Assembly (NCBI GenBank): GCA_016124205.1
Contig: WGOD01000003.1
Location: 248,001-312,000 of the forward strand
Direction of reading: 5' to 3'
Length of the DNA: 64,000 nt
From: Alphaproteobacteria bacterium
GTDB lineage: Bacteria > Pseudomonadota > Alphaproteobacteria > Caulobacterales > Maricaulaceae
The notes beneath the pieces are model-generated. The model did not search any database. It was not told the DNA's origin and worked only from the letters and a program-made list of their open reading frames with translations. The translations under genes and the position numbers were made by a program. Within the stretch, counting starts at the first letter, position 1. The number at the start of each line of letters is the position of its first letter. This document shows positions 55,496-63,555 of this stretch, one piece after another.

Positions 55496-56671
55496 CTAGC
55501 CTTCGGGCAGGTTCTCGATGAAGAAGCGGACGGCGTTCTCGCCCATCACGGCGCGAATGTCGTCCGCGCTCATCCCGGTGCCGATCAGGGCGTCGGTGAG
55601 GGCGGCCAGTTCCGATGCGTCGAAGCGCGTCGTGACGGTGCCGTCGAAGTCGGACCCCAGGGCGACGGCCTCGACCCCGAGCGTCTCGGCCGCATAGGCG
55701 ATGGCACGGGCGACCCCCGCCGGCGTATCGTAGCAGATCACATCGGCCCAGTAGCCGATGCCGATCAGGCCACCGCGGTCGGCGATCTGCTGCAGCAACT
55801 CATCGGAGATGTTGCGGGGGGATTCGCACAAGCTCCTGATTCCCGTGTGGGAAACGATCAGCGGGGCGTCCGTCAGTTCAAGGACATCGCGAACGACGGC
55901 TTCGGACGAATGCGCCACGTCGATGATCATTCCCCGCTCGACCATCGCGGTCACCGCCTCGCGCCCGAACTCGGTCAGGCCCGCCCCGGACGTGCCGTGA
56001 AGCGACCCACCCAGCTCATTGTCGAAGAAGTGCTGCAGGCCGATGACCCGGTAGCCTTCGTCATACAGGCGCTGGATATTCGCGAGGTCGCCTTCGAGCG
56101 GATGCGCACCCTCGGTAGCCAGGATGCCGACCATGATGCCGCTGTCCGTCTCGCGCGCCTCGAGCGCGGCACTGACGTCACCGGACGTCCGGGCCACGAT
56201 GAAGCGGCCATCGGAAGCGTCGGCCAGCCGGTTCAGACGCCGGGCATGAAAGCGGGCGCGATTATAGAGTGACCCCCAGGTGTCGACAGGCCAGCGCTGG
56301 GCGATGGCGAGCAGGGTGATGTCGTCTGAATCCGCGCTGTTTTCATTGTAGTTCAGATTGGAGGGTGTCTTGGTGACGGACGCGAAAACCTGAAGGAAAA
56401 CACCGCCTTCGCGAAGGCGCGGAATGTCGGTGTGGCCCCGGTCATGCCGCCTTGCCGGGTCGCGCGCCCACAACAGCGTGTCCGCGTGAAGATCTGCGAC
56501 CGGTATCCCGGCGTGGAGCGCCCTGGCTTCATCGGAGATGGCATAGACCGGATGATCGATCACCACATTCATCTGATCGTCGACGCGGGCCGGCAGGTAA
56601 AAGAAGAAAACAGCGGCACCAAGCAGGATCGCAATGCCCGCCAGGATCAGTCCAATGCGCATCAGTTTCAT
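55496..56671 (-). CDS. Membrane dipeptidase (M19 family)
   Basis: A 391-residue zinc metallopeptidase with an N-terminal membrane anchor (IGLILAGIAILLGAAVFFFYL). Zinc and active-site residues are visible: HxD in VADLHADTLLW, Glu in LATEGAHPLEG, His in IIDVAHSSEAV, His in LIVSHTGIRSL and Asp in ALGSDFDGTVTTR. It cleaves dipeptides or related amide bonds in the periplasm. The start chosen follows a GGGGGG run; a longer frame to 56761 lacks support. It is convergent with the second YadA-like gene. Confidence 0.9.
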   Translation of the reverse strand: MKLMRIGLILAGIAILLGAAVFFFYLPARVDDQMNVVIDHPVYAISDEARALHAGIPVADLHADTLLWARDPARRHDRGHTDIPRLREGGVFLQVFASVTKTPSNLNYNENSADSDDITLLAIAQRWPVDTWGSLYNRARFHARRLNRLADASDGRFIVARTSGDVSAALEARETDSGIMVGILATEGAHPLEGDLANIQRLYDEGYRVIGLQHFFDNELGGSLHGTSGAGLTEFGREAVTAMVERGMIIDVAHSSEAVVRDVLELTDAPLIVSHTGIRSLCESPRNISDELLQQIADRGGLIGIGYWADVICYDTPAGVARAIAYAAETLGVEAVALGSDFDGTVTTRFDASELAALTDALIGTGMSADDIRAVMGENAVRFFIENLPEG

Positions 56672-56783
56672 CGGATGCCCCCCTTGAAGACTACCGTATG
56701 CCCGGTTCACCCGACGTCGCAAGTTCTCGGGCGACGCGTGCCAAACGCTTTGTAAATCCACCGGGAATCAACGTGATGGGTGA

Positions 56784-56819
56784 TGTGTCCGGCAGGACAC
56801 ACCTACGCGGTTTAGGTGT
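56784..56819. promoter_or_regulatory. Two mutually exclusive hairpins in the ompA-like upstream region
   Basis: TGTGTCC/GGACACA (56784-56790 and 56795-56801) and ACACCTA/TAGGTGT (56799-56805 and 56813-56819) are each perfect seven-base stems sharing three bases, so only one can form at a time. GTGTCCGG also recurs at 56785 and 56817 as a direct repeat. It may be an operator or an RNA switch; no further evidence. Confidence 0.35.
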
Positions 56820-57187
56820 CCGGATGCGCGAACCGGGGCCTCGAGAAGCGGTTGATCACCGCGCTCTTCGCACGCTCCGGACGCGCGGACGATCCGCCGA
56901 GCCGGGCGAGTGTTGCTTCCCTTCTCGCGATTTGTGAGCGCAAAAGCGCATTAAAAACAGATAATTACAAGAGCCGTGTCGCGGCCGGGGCCGGCTGCCC
57001 TCGAACGCTGCGCGGCAAGGGATTGCACGGGGGCCACAATCGCGCGCCGACCTTCGCGTTCAAGCGCTTTTGGGTGGCACAAGCGTCGAATATCCTGTAC
57101 TCATTTCGGCAGAGCACCTGTGCGAGCAGGTGGTCAATGTGCCGTGGCGCAGGGTCACGGCAGCCAAAACACTCACGCGATGGGGGC

Positions 57188-57207
57188 TTCCGCCTCCAGA
57201 GGGGGAA
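57188..57207 (+). promoter_or_regulatory. Hairpin over the ribosome site of the ompA-like gene
   Basis: TTCC-G-CCT pairs with AGG-G-GGAA across one mismatch (four plus three base pairs) with a four-base loop CCAG. The 3' arm includes the AGGGGG ribosome site, and the ATG used is 57210. It is weaker than the hairpins before the YadA-like genes. Confidence 0.4.
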
Positions 57208-57209
57208 TG

Positions 57210-58310
57210 ATGAAGAAACGGTTTCTGACAGCGGCTGCCATCGGTCTTGCGCTGTCGGTTCCGGCCTGGACGTCGGCGGGTGCCGACGAAGGCTGGTACG
57301 TCAGCGCTTCCGTCGGTTACGGCGGCCCTGGCGATTCGGACGTCGATCTGCAAGCCAGCGGCGCCCGCGAAATCAATGGTGAATCCGATTGGCGCCAGGC
57401 TCTGGCGTTCGGTTACGACTACGCCAATGGCTGGCGTCTCGAAGCCGAAGCGGCTCACCGCTACAACGACACCGGCGCGATTGGTTCGTTCGAAGATTCT
57501 TCGAGCGATTTCCACGTCTGGTCGGCGATGCTGAACCTGTACCGCGACTTCAATCCGGACGGCTGGTACCACCCGTACCTCGGCGCCGGTGCCGGTTTCG
57601 GTCAGGTCAACGGTTCGATGACGGGCTGGACCACTGGTTCGCGTCCGGTTCCGAACGGTGGTGTTGCTGACTCGCGCTACGTCGTGTCTCGCGATGACGA
57701 TATCGGCTTCATGTGGCAGCTGATCGCTGGCGTGGGCTGGGGTCTGGGCGACAACTGGTATTTCGATACCCAGTATCGCTACTTCTCGACCCTGGACCTC
57801 GACTTCGACCCGGGTGTCGACGTCGACGCGCTGCGTGGCCACGAAGTGTGGATGGGTCTGCGGTACGTGTTTGCGGCTCCGCCGCCCCCGCCGCCGCCCC
57901 CGCCGCCGCCTCCGCCCCCGCCGCCTCCGCCGCCGCCTCCGCCGCCTCCGCCTCCGCCGCCGCCTCCGTGTGACGACGTTGGCTTCGTGGTCTACTTCGA
58001 GTGGGATCGTTCGAACCTCACCGATCAGGCCCGTGCGGTTATCAACCAGGCTGTCCAGCAGGCTTCGACCTGCGGCGTTGCCGCGGTGCAGATCGACGGT
58101 CACGCTGACCGTTCGGGTGCTGCCGCCTACAACGTCGGCCTCTCCGAGCGCCGCGCCCGCGCGGTTCGCGACGAGATGGTTCGCCTGGGCGTGCCGGCTT
58201 CCGGCATCTCCCTGCAGGCCTTCGGCGAAAGCCGCCCGGCCGTGCAGACGCCGGACGGCGTGCGTGAGCCGCTCAACCGCCGCGCTGAGGTCCTCATCGA
58301 CCTGCGCTAA
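57210..58310 (+). CDS. OmpA-family outer-membrane protein with polyproline linker
   Basis: A 366-residue protein. It has a signal peptide (residues 1-25, KKRFLTAAAIGLALSVPAW), an eight-stranded beta-barrel (about 27-222, with alternating aromatic strands such as WYVSASVGYGG and WYFDTQYRYFSTLDLDFD), and exactly 30 consecutive prolines (residues 224-253). A C-terminal OmpA-like peptidoglycan-binding domain follows (FVVYFEWDRSNLTDQARAVI, HADRSGAAAYNVGLSERRARAV, EPLNRRAEVLID). It anchors the outer membrane to the wall. ATG 57207 directly precedes 57210, and the strong GGGGG favours 57210. Confidence 0.95.
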   Translation: MKKRFLTAAAIGLALSVPAWTSAGADEGWYVSASVGYGGPGDSDVDLQASGAREINGESDWRQALAFGYDYANGWRLEAEAAHRYNDTGAIGSFEDSSSDFHVWSAMLNLYRDFNPDGWYHPYLGAGAGFGQVNGSMTGWTTGSRPVPNGGVADSRYVVSRDDDIGFMWQLIAGVGWGLGDNWYFDTQYRYFSTLDLDFDPGVDVDALRGHEVWMGLRYVFAAPPPPPPPPPPPPPPPPPPPPPPPPPPPPPPCDDVGFVVYFEWDRSNLTDQARAVINQAVQQASTCGVAAVQIDGHADRSGAAAYNVGLSERRARAVRDEMVRLGVPASGISLQAFGESRPAVQTPDGVREPLNRRAEVLIDLR

Positions 58311-58339
58311 GCGATTGATCGCTCAAGCGACGAAATGGA

Positions 58340-58369
58340 ACGGCCCGGGGTTCGCCCCGGGCCGTTTTC
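58340..58369 (+). terminator. Intrinsic terminator after the ompA-like gene
   Basis: A perfect 11-base stem ACGGCCCGGGG/CCCCGGGCCGT with a TTCG tetraloop, followed by TTTTCTTT. It separates the ompA-like gene from the arginine cluster. Confidence 0.95.
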
Positions 58370-58481
58370 TTTGTGCAAACGCAGCATGAAACGGTCTGGC
58401 CGCATGGCTTGACCCTGCTGCATGGCGGGCCCAAAACCCGGACAAGACCTCATTCACGTCCGGACATTCAGGAGCCGCCCC

Positions 58482-59774
58482 ATGTCGAAACCCAAGGCGT
58501 CGTATCGCAAGACCGAAATCGCCGGTCGCAAGCTGTCGCCCGAAACCATGATGATGAGCTACGGCTATTCGCCCCAGCTCTCGGAATGGTCCATCAAGGC
58601 GCCGGTCTTTCTGACGTCGACCTTCGCGTTCGAATCGGCGGAGGCCGGTGCGGCCTTCTTCCGCGTGATGGGCGGGCGCCGGCAGGAAGGCGATCCGGAA
58701 TCCGCGGGTCTCATGTATTCGCGGTTCAACAACCCGAATGTCGAAGTCCTCGAAGACCGTCTGACCCTGTTCGATCATGCCGAGGACGCGGCCGTCTTCT
58801 CCTCGGGTATGGGTGCAATTTCCACGACGCTGATGGCACTGGCGCCGGCCGGTTCGGTGGTGCTGCATTCCACGCCGCTCTATGGCGGCACCGAGACGCT
58901 GATCCGCAAGGTGATGCCGAATTACGGCATCAAGAATGTCGACTTCTTCGCAGCTGCCGAGGAAAACGAAGTCTGGGCCGCAGCGGAAGAGGCGATGAAG
59001 CTTGGCCCGGTGACGGTTATCTACACCGAGACCCCGACCAATCCGACAAACGACCTCGTCGACCTTCAGATGATCCGCAAGATCGCGAACCGGATCGGAG
59101 AGAAGCAGAACGGCACCGTCCCGGCGGTCGTCGTCGACAACACCTTCCTCGGCCCGGTCAACCAGCAGCCGATCGATCTCGGCGCTGACGTTCTGGTCTA
59201 CTCGCTGACGAAATATGTCGGCGGCCACTCCGACCTGATTGCCGGCGCGGCGATGGGCCGGTCGGATATGATGGCCAAGATCCGCTCGCTGCGGTCGTCG
59301 ATCGGTACCAATCTCGATCCGCACACGGCCTGGATGCTGATGCGTTCGCTGGAGACGGTGACGCTGCGCATGAATGCCGCGACGGAGAATGCGAAGAAGG
59401 TCGCCGAATACCTGGCCAAACACCCGAAAATCGAGAAGGTCCGCTATCTCGGCTTCCTCGAGCCGGGGTCGCGCGCCGCGGAAATCCACGCGCGTCAGTC
59501 GAAGGCCGCGGGGTCGACCTTCGCGTTCGACGTGGCGGGCGGACAGGCCGGGGCGTTCAAATTCCTCAATTCCCTTCAGGTGGTGAAGCTGGCCGTCAGC
59601 CTCGGCGGGACCGAGACGCTGATCTGCCACCCGGGTTCGACGACGCATGCCGCCGTCGATCCGGAACTTCAGGAGCGCTGCGGCTACACGCCGGGCATGG
59701 TGCGTATCTCCATCGGTATCGAGGATCCCGACGATCTGATCGCCGATATCGGCCAGGCGCTCGACCAGGTCTGA
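58482..59774 (+). CDS. Cys/Met-metabolism PLP-dependent enzyme
   Basis: A 430-residue PLP enzyme of the trans-sulfuration family. The cofactor lysine is in YSLTKYVGGHSDLIAG; other features are AVFSSGMGAISTTLMAL, LHSTPLYGGTETL, YTETPTNPTN, VDNTFLGP and GGTETLICHPGSTTHA. The family includes cystathionine gamma-synthase, cystathionine lyases and methionine gamma-lyase, and the exact reaction is not decided by sequence. The pattern and location upstream of the M20-ast genes match an alphaproteobacterial cystathionine gamma-synthase-family group. ATG 58482 has GGAG eight bases upstream; a longer frame to 58422 lacks support. Confidence 0.88.
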   Translation: MSKPKASYRKTEIAGRKLSPETMMMSYGYSPQLSEWSIKAPVFLTSTFAFESAEAGAAFFRVMGGRRQEGDPESAGLMYSRFNNPNVEVLEDRLTLFDHAEDAAVFSSGMGAISTTLMALAPAGSVVLHSTPLYGGTETLIRKVMPNYGIKNVDFFAAAEENEVWAAAEEAMKLGPVTVIYTETPTNPTNDLVDLQMIRKIANRIGEKQNGTVPAVVVDNTFLGPVNQQPIDLGADVLVYSLTKYVGGHSDLIAGAAMGRSDMMAKIRSLRSSIGTNLDPHTAWMLMRSLETVTLRMNAATENAKKVAEYLAKHPKIEKVRYLGFLEPGSRAAEIHARQSKAAGSTFAFDVAGGQAGAFKFLNSLQVVKLAVSLGGTETLICHPGSTTHAAVDPELQERCGYTPGMVRISIGIEDPDDLIADIGQALDQV

Positions 59775-59810
59775 TCCGCACACCCTCCGCAGCAGCCCCC
59801 TCGCTCCATC

Positions 59811-61070
59811 ATGGCGAAACCGATCGATATTTCTCCCGATGAGAAGGCCGCGCTCGACTGGATCGACACGCGGGCCGACGGGATGGTCGCGACGCTGAAG
59901 GACTGGGTGCGCATCAATTCCGGCAGCCGCAATGCGGACGGTCTGGAGCGGATGCGCGGCGAACTGGCACGCGTCTTCGCGGAGACCGGCGGGCGCGTCG
60001 AGGCGGTCGAGCTTCCGCCAAACGAGGCGGTCGCGCCGGACGGCAGCGTCACCCAGCAGGCCTATACGCCGAGCTTTCACCTGTGCGTGCGTCCGGACGC
60101 CGAGGTGAAGATCGTTCTGACCGGCCACCACGACACCGTGTTTCCGAAGGAGGACAGCTTCCAGGACTGGAAGATGCTCGACGCGGACACGATGAACGGG
60201 CCGGGCGGCGCCGACATGAAGGGCGGCATTCTCGTCATGCTGCACGCGCTTCTGGCGCTGGAGCGCAGTCCGCATGCGGGGCGTATCGGCTATGACGTGC
60301 TGATCAGTCCGGACGAGGAGATCGGGTCGCTCGGTTCCGCCGGAAAGATCCACGAGCTCGGTTCGAAGGCGCATGTCGGCATGACCTATGAGCCGGCGCT
60401 GGCGGACGGCTCGCTCGCTGGCGGCCGCAAGGGCTCGGGCAACTGGGCGCTGAAGGTCAGCGGCAAGTCGGCTCATGCGGGGCGCGAGCATCATGTCGGG
60501 CGCAATGCGGTGATTGCCGCGGCCGAGTTCGCGACGCGCCTCGACGCGCTCAACGGTCAGCGCGAGGGCGTCACGTTCAATCTCTCCCGCATTGATGGCG
60601 GCGGACCGACGAATGTGGTTCCGGCCAGTGCCGTCGCCCGGTTCAATGTGCGCGTGAAGGATGCCGATGACGAGCAATGGGTGCTGGGCGAGATCGCGAA
60701 GCTGGAAGTGCTGACCAACCAGCGCGACGGGATCACCGCGAAGCTGCATGGCGGGTTCACCCGGCCGGCCAAGCCCATGACACCGGCCAATGCGCGCATG
60801 TTCGAGTGGACGAAAACGGCCGGTGCCGCGCTCGGTCTCGACATAAAGTGGAATGACACGGGCGGCGTCTGCGAGGGCAATAATCTCTGGGCGGCGGGCT
60901 GTCCCAATGTCGATACGCTCGGCGTGCGCGGAGCCAACATCCATTCCCATGACGAGATCGTCATTCTGCCGAGCCTGCCCGAACGGGCGCGGCTGTCGGC
61001 GCTGATGCTGATGAAGTTCGCCTCCGGCGAGTTCGATGCGCGCGAAGCGCGGTCGCTGGCCGGTTCCTGA
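59811..61070 (+). CDS. M20 family metallohydrolase
   Basis: A 419-residue zinc hydrolase of the M20 (carboxypeptidase G2/ArgE/DapE) family. Metal ligands appear in TGHHDTVFP, GPGGADMKGG, SPDEEIGS and the terminal IHSHDEIVI; the central dimerisation part contains SGKSAHAGREHHVGRNAV. The substrate is not readable from sequence. It lies 36 bases after the PLP gene and 11 bases before astA. That position suggests action on an N-acyl or succinyl amino acid in arginine breakdown, perhaps instead of AstE. Confidence 0.9.
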   Translation: MAKPIDISPDEKAALDWIDTRADGMVATLKDWVRINSGSRNADGLERMRGELARVFAETGGRVEAVELPPNEAVAPDGSVTQQAYTPSFHLCVRPDAEVKIVLTGHHDTVFPKEDSFQDWKMLDADTMNGPGGADMKGGILVMLHALLALERSPHAGRIGYDVLISPDEEIGSLGSAGKIHELGSKAHVGMTYEPALADGSLAGGRKGSGNWALKVSGKSAHAGREHHVGRNAVIAAAEFATRLDALNGQREGVTFNLSRIDGGGPTNVVPASAVARFNVRVKDADDEQWVLGEIAKLEVLTNQRDGITAKLHGGFTRPAKPMTPANARMFEWTKTAGAALGLDIKWNDTGGVCEGNNLWAAGCPNVDTLGVRGANIHSHDEIVILPSLPERARLSALMLMKFASGEFDAREARSLAGS

Positions 61071-61081
61071 CGGAGATACGC

Positions 61082-62098
61082 ATGCTGGTAGTGCGCGCGG
61101 CGCGCCGCGACGATATCGACGCTTTCGTGGACCTGGCCGCCGGTGCGGGCACGGGCTTCACCAGTCTTGCGCTGGAACGCGACGATCTGGCCGAACGGCT
61201 GGACAAGTCAGCGACCGCCTATGAAAGCGCTGCCACCGAGCCCGGCGAGGAAGTCTACCAGCTGATGCTGGAGGACACCGAAAGCGGCAAGGTCGTCGGA
61301 TGCGCGGCGGTGAAGGCGGCCGTGGGCCTGTCGAAGCCCTATTACGATTTCAAGATCATCACGCTCGCCCAGTCGTCACGTACGGCCGGGCGCCGCTTCG
61401 ACATGGATGTGATGATCCTGGTCAACGATTTCGCGGGCTGCAGCGAGGTCGGCTCGCTCTATGTCAGCGACGCGGCGCGCGGCACCGGGGCCGGGCGGCT
61501 GATCGCGCAGACGCGCTATCTCCTGATGGCGGCGGATTATCGCCGTTTCGGGGAGCGCGTCCTGGCCGAGTTGCGCGGTGTCGTGCGCGAGGACGGGTCG
61601 TCGCCCTTCTTCGATTCGGTGACGCGGCATTTCTTCCGCATGACGTTCGACGAAGCCGACCGGATGAGCGCGGCGAGCGATAATCAGTTCATCCTCGACC
61701 TGATGCCGAAACATCCGATCTATGTGGACCTGCTGTCGCCCGAGGCGAAGAAGGTGATCGGCGTGACCCACGAGCTGGGCGTCGGTGCGCGCCGTCTGCT
61801 CGAATGGGAAGGCTTCACCTACGACCGCTATATCGACATTTTCGATGGCGGGCCGCTGATGTCCGTCCCGACGCGCCAGGCGCGTTCGGCGCGGGAAAGC
61901 CGGCAGGTCGATGTACGCGCGGCGCGTGCCTTCGACGATCCCAAGCCGGTGATCGTCACGACCGACCGGTTCAGCGACTTCCGCTCGATCCAGACACAGG
62001 CCGATGTCAGCGCCGACGGCGTGGCGCTCGGTCCGGACGATTTGCGGGCTCTCAATCTCACCGAAGGCGAAAGGGCGCGCATCTGGGTGCGCGAATAG
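61082..62098 (+). CDS. astA: Arginine N-succinyltransferase
   Basis: A 338-residue acyltransferase that succinylates arginine with succinyl-CoA, the first step of the AST pathway. Family stretches are VRAARRDDIDAFVDLAAGAGTGFTSL, SEVGSLYVSDAARGTGAGRLIAQTRYL, and ELRGVVREDGSSPFFDSVTRHFFRMTFDEAD with FGLxxR-type contacts. Length matches AstA. The CGGAG ribosome site lies upstream of ATG 61082. astD follows two bases after the stop, so it belongs to one operon. Confidence 0.95.
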   Translation: MLVVRAARRDDIDAFVDLAAGAGTGFTSLALERDDLAERLDKSATAYESAATEPGEEVYQLMLEDTESGKVVGCAAVKAAVGLSKPYYDFKIITLAQSSRTAGRRFDMDVMILVNDFAGCSEVGSLYVSDAARGTGAGRLIAQTRYLLMAADYRRFGERVLAELRGVVREDGSSPFFDSVTRHFFRMTFDEADRMSAASDNQFILDLMPKHPIYVDLLSPEAKKVIGVTHELGVGARRLLEWEGFTYDRYIDIFDGGPLMSVPTRQARSARESRQVDVRAARAFDDPKPVIVTTDRFSDFRSIQTQADVSADGVALGPDDLRALNLTEGERARIWVRE

Positions 62099-62100
62099 TC

Positions 62101-63555
62101 ATGCAAGGTCAGTGCTTTATCGACGGCGAATGGCGCGGCGGGCGCGGCGAGGTCTTCAGGTCCACGGATCCGGCGAGCGGTGAAACCGTCTGGCAGGGCG
62201 CGTCGGCCGATGCCGGCGATGTCGATGCGGCCTTCACCGCCGCGCGAAAAGCCTTTCCGGACTGGGCACAGACTTCGCTGAAGGAGCGTGTCGCCATCGT
62301 CGAACGCTTCGGCGGGCTGCTGGCCGAGAACAAGGACACGCTGGCCGAACTGATCGCGCGGGAAACCGGCAAGGTGTTGTGGGACAGCCAGGGCGAGGCT
62401 GCGGCCATGGCCGGAAAGATCGCCATCTCGGTGAAGGCTTATCACGACCGGACGGGCGAACACGCGCATGCCACCGATTTCGGCGAGGCCGTGCTGCGGC
62501 ACAAGCCGCTCGGCGTGATGTTCGTGCTCGGCCCGTACAACTTCCCGGGTCACCTGCCGAACGGGCATATCGTTCCGGCGCTGATCGCGGGCAATACGGC
62601 GGTGTTCAAACCGTCCGAACTGACCCCGGCGGTGGGCCAGCTCATGGCCTCGCTTTGGGAAAAGGCGGGCCTGCCGGCTGGTGTCCTCAACTTCGTGCCG
62701 GGCGCACGGGAGACCGGCGCGGCGGCGCTCGATCACGATCAGCTGGACGGCGTGCTGTTCACCGGGTCGCATGCGACCGGCCAGTTCATCCACCGCAAGT
62801 TCGCTGGCCGGACGGGCGTCCAGCTGGCGCTGGAAATGGGCGGCAACAATCCGCTCGTCGTATGGGATGCAGGCGATGCCGAGGCCGCAGCGCGGATCGC
62901 GGTCCATTCCGCCTACATCACGACCGGTCAGCGCTGCTCCTGCGCGCGGCGGCTGATCCTGCCCGACGGCGCGGCGGGGCAGGCGGTCATCGACGCGATC
63001 GCGGACCTGGCCGGGCGGCTGACCATCGGGGCGTGGAACGACACCGACGAGGCCTTCATGGGGCCGCTGGTTTCGGGGCATGCGGCTGGCGCGGTGCTGC
63101 AGGCGCAAGACAAGCTGATTTCCGGCGGCGCTACGGCCATCGTCCGCGCGGCGCGTCTCGACCGCGGTGAGGCCTTCGTCTCGCCCGCACTGATCGACGT
63201 GACGGGTCTCGAGACCGGGGACGATGAAGTCTTCGGCCCGATGCTGCAGGTGCGGCGGGTCGGCTCGTTCGATGACGCGATGGCCGAAGCGAACAACACG
63301 GCCTACGGCCTGTCCGCAGGGCTCGTCAGCGATGACGAGGCGTTGTGGAACCGGTTCTGGACCGAGAGCCGGGCCGGGATCGTCAACCGTAACCGGCCGA
63401 CGCCGGGCGCGGCCAGCTCGATGCCGTTCGGCGGTCCGGGTCAGTCCGGCAATCTGCGTCCGAGCGCCTATTACGCGGCTGACTATTGCGCCTACCCTGT
63501 CGCCAGCCAGAACGCGGCCAAGCCCGAGCGCATGGCCATCAAGGGTCTGAAGTGA
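62101..63555 (+). CDS. astD: Succinylglutamate-semialdehyde dehydrogenase
   Basis: A 484-residue NAD(P)-dependent aldehyde dehydrogenase that oxidises N-succinylglutamate semialdehyde to N-succinylglutamate in arginine catabolism. Active-site residues are visible: Glu in ALEMGGNNPLVVW and Cys in TTGQRCSCARRL; the Rossmann GPYNFPGHLPNG and LFTGSHATG are AstD-like. It starts at ATG 62101, two bases after astA, and ends overlapping astB by four bases (GTGA). Confidence 0.95.
   Translation: MQGQCFIDGEWRGGRGEVFRSTDPASGETVWQGASADAGDVDAAFTAARKAFPDWAQTSLKERVAIVERFGGLLAENKDTLAELIARETGKVLWDSQGEAAAMAGKIAISVKAYHDRTGEHAHATDFGEAVLRHKPLGVMFVLGPYNFPGHLPNGHIVPALIAGNTAVFKPSELTPAVGQLMASLWEKAGLPAGVLNFVPGARETGAAALDHDQLDGVLFTGSHATGQFIHRKFAGRTGVQLALEMGGNNPLVVWDAGDAEAAARIAVHSAYITTGQRCSCARRLILPDGAAGQAVIDAIADLAGRLTIGAWNDTDEAFMGPLVSGHAAGAVLQAQDKLISGGATAIVRAARLDRGEAFVSPALIDVTGLETGDDEVFGPMLQVRRVGSFDDAMAEANNTAYGLSAGLVSDDEALWNRFWTESRAGIVNRNRPTPGAASSMPFGGPGQSGNLRPSAYYAADYCAYPVASQNAAKPERMAIKGLK

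Larger units (their letters stand above)
56672..57209. other. Long gene-free interval upstream of the ompA-like gene
   Basis: This 538-base stretch has no supported coding sequence; the open frames across it are out-of-phase shadows. It holds two overlapping hairpins near 56784-56819 and an A/T-rich block at 56945-56975 (ATTAAAAACAGATAATTA). It also contains the TTAA-N7-TAAT element (two mismatches to the CtrA consensus) at 56951-56965 and the leader with its ribosome-site hairpin near 57190. It probably contains promoter(s) for both divergent genes. Confidence 0.65.

Noticed and set aside
56816-57382. 188-codon ORF upstream of and overlapping the ompA-like gene
   Set aside because: It is out of frame with the ompA-like gene, has many Arg/Ser residues and no ribosome site; the interval is better read as regulatory.
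58323-60950. 875-codon minus-strand open frame opposite the PLP and M20 genes
   Set aside because: It spans two real genes and an intergenic gap on the other strand, with shadow-type composition.
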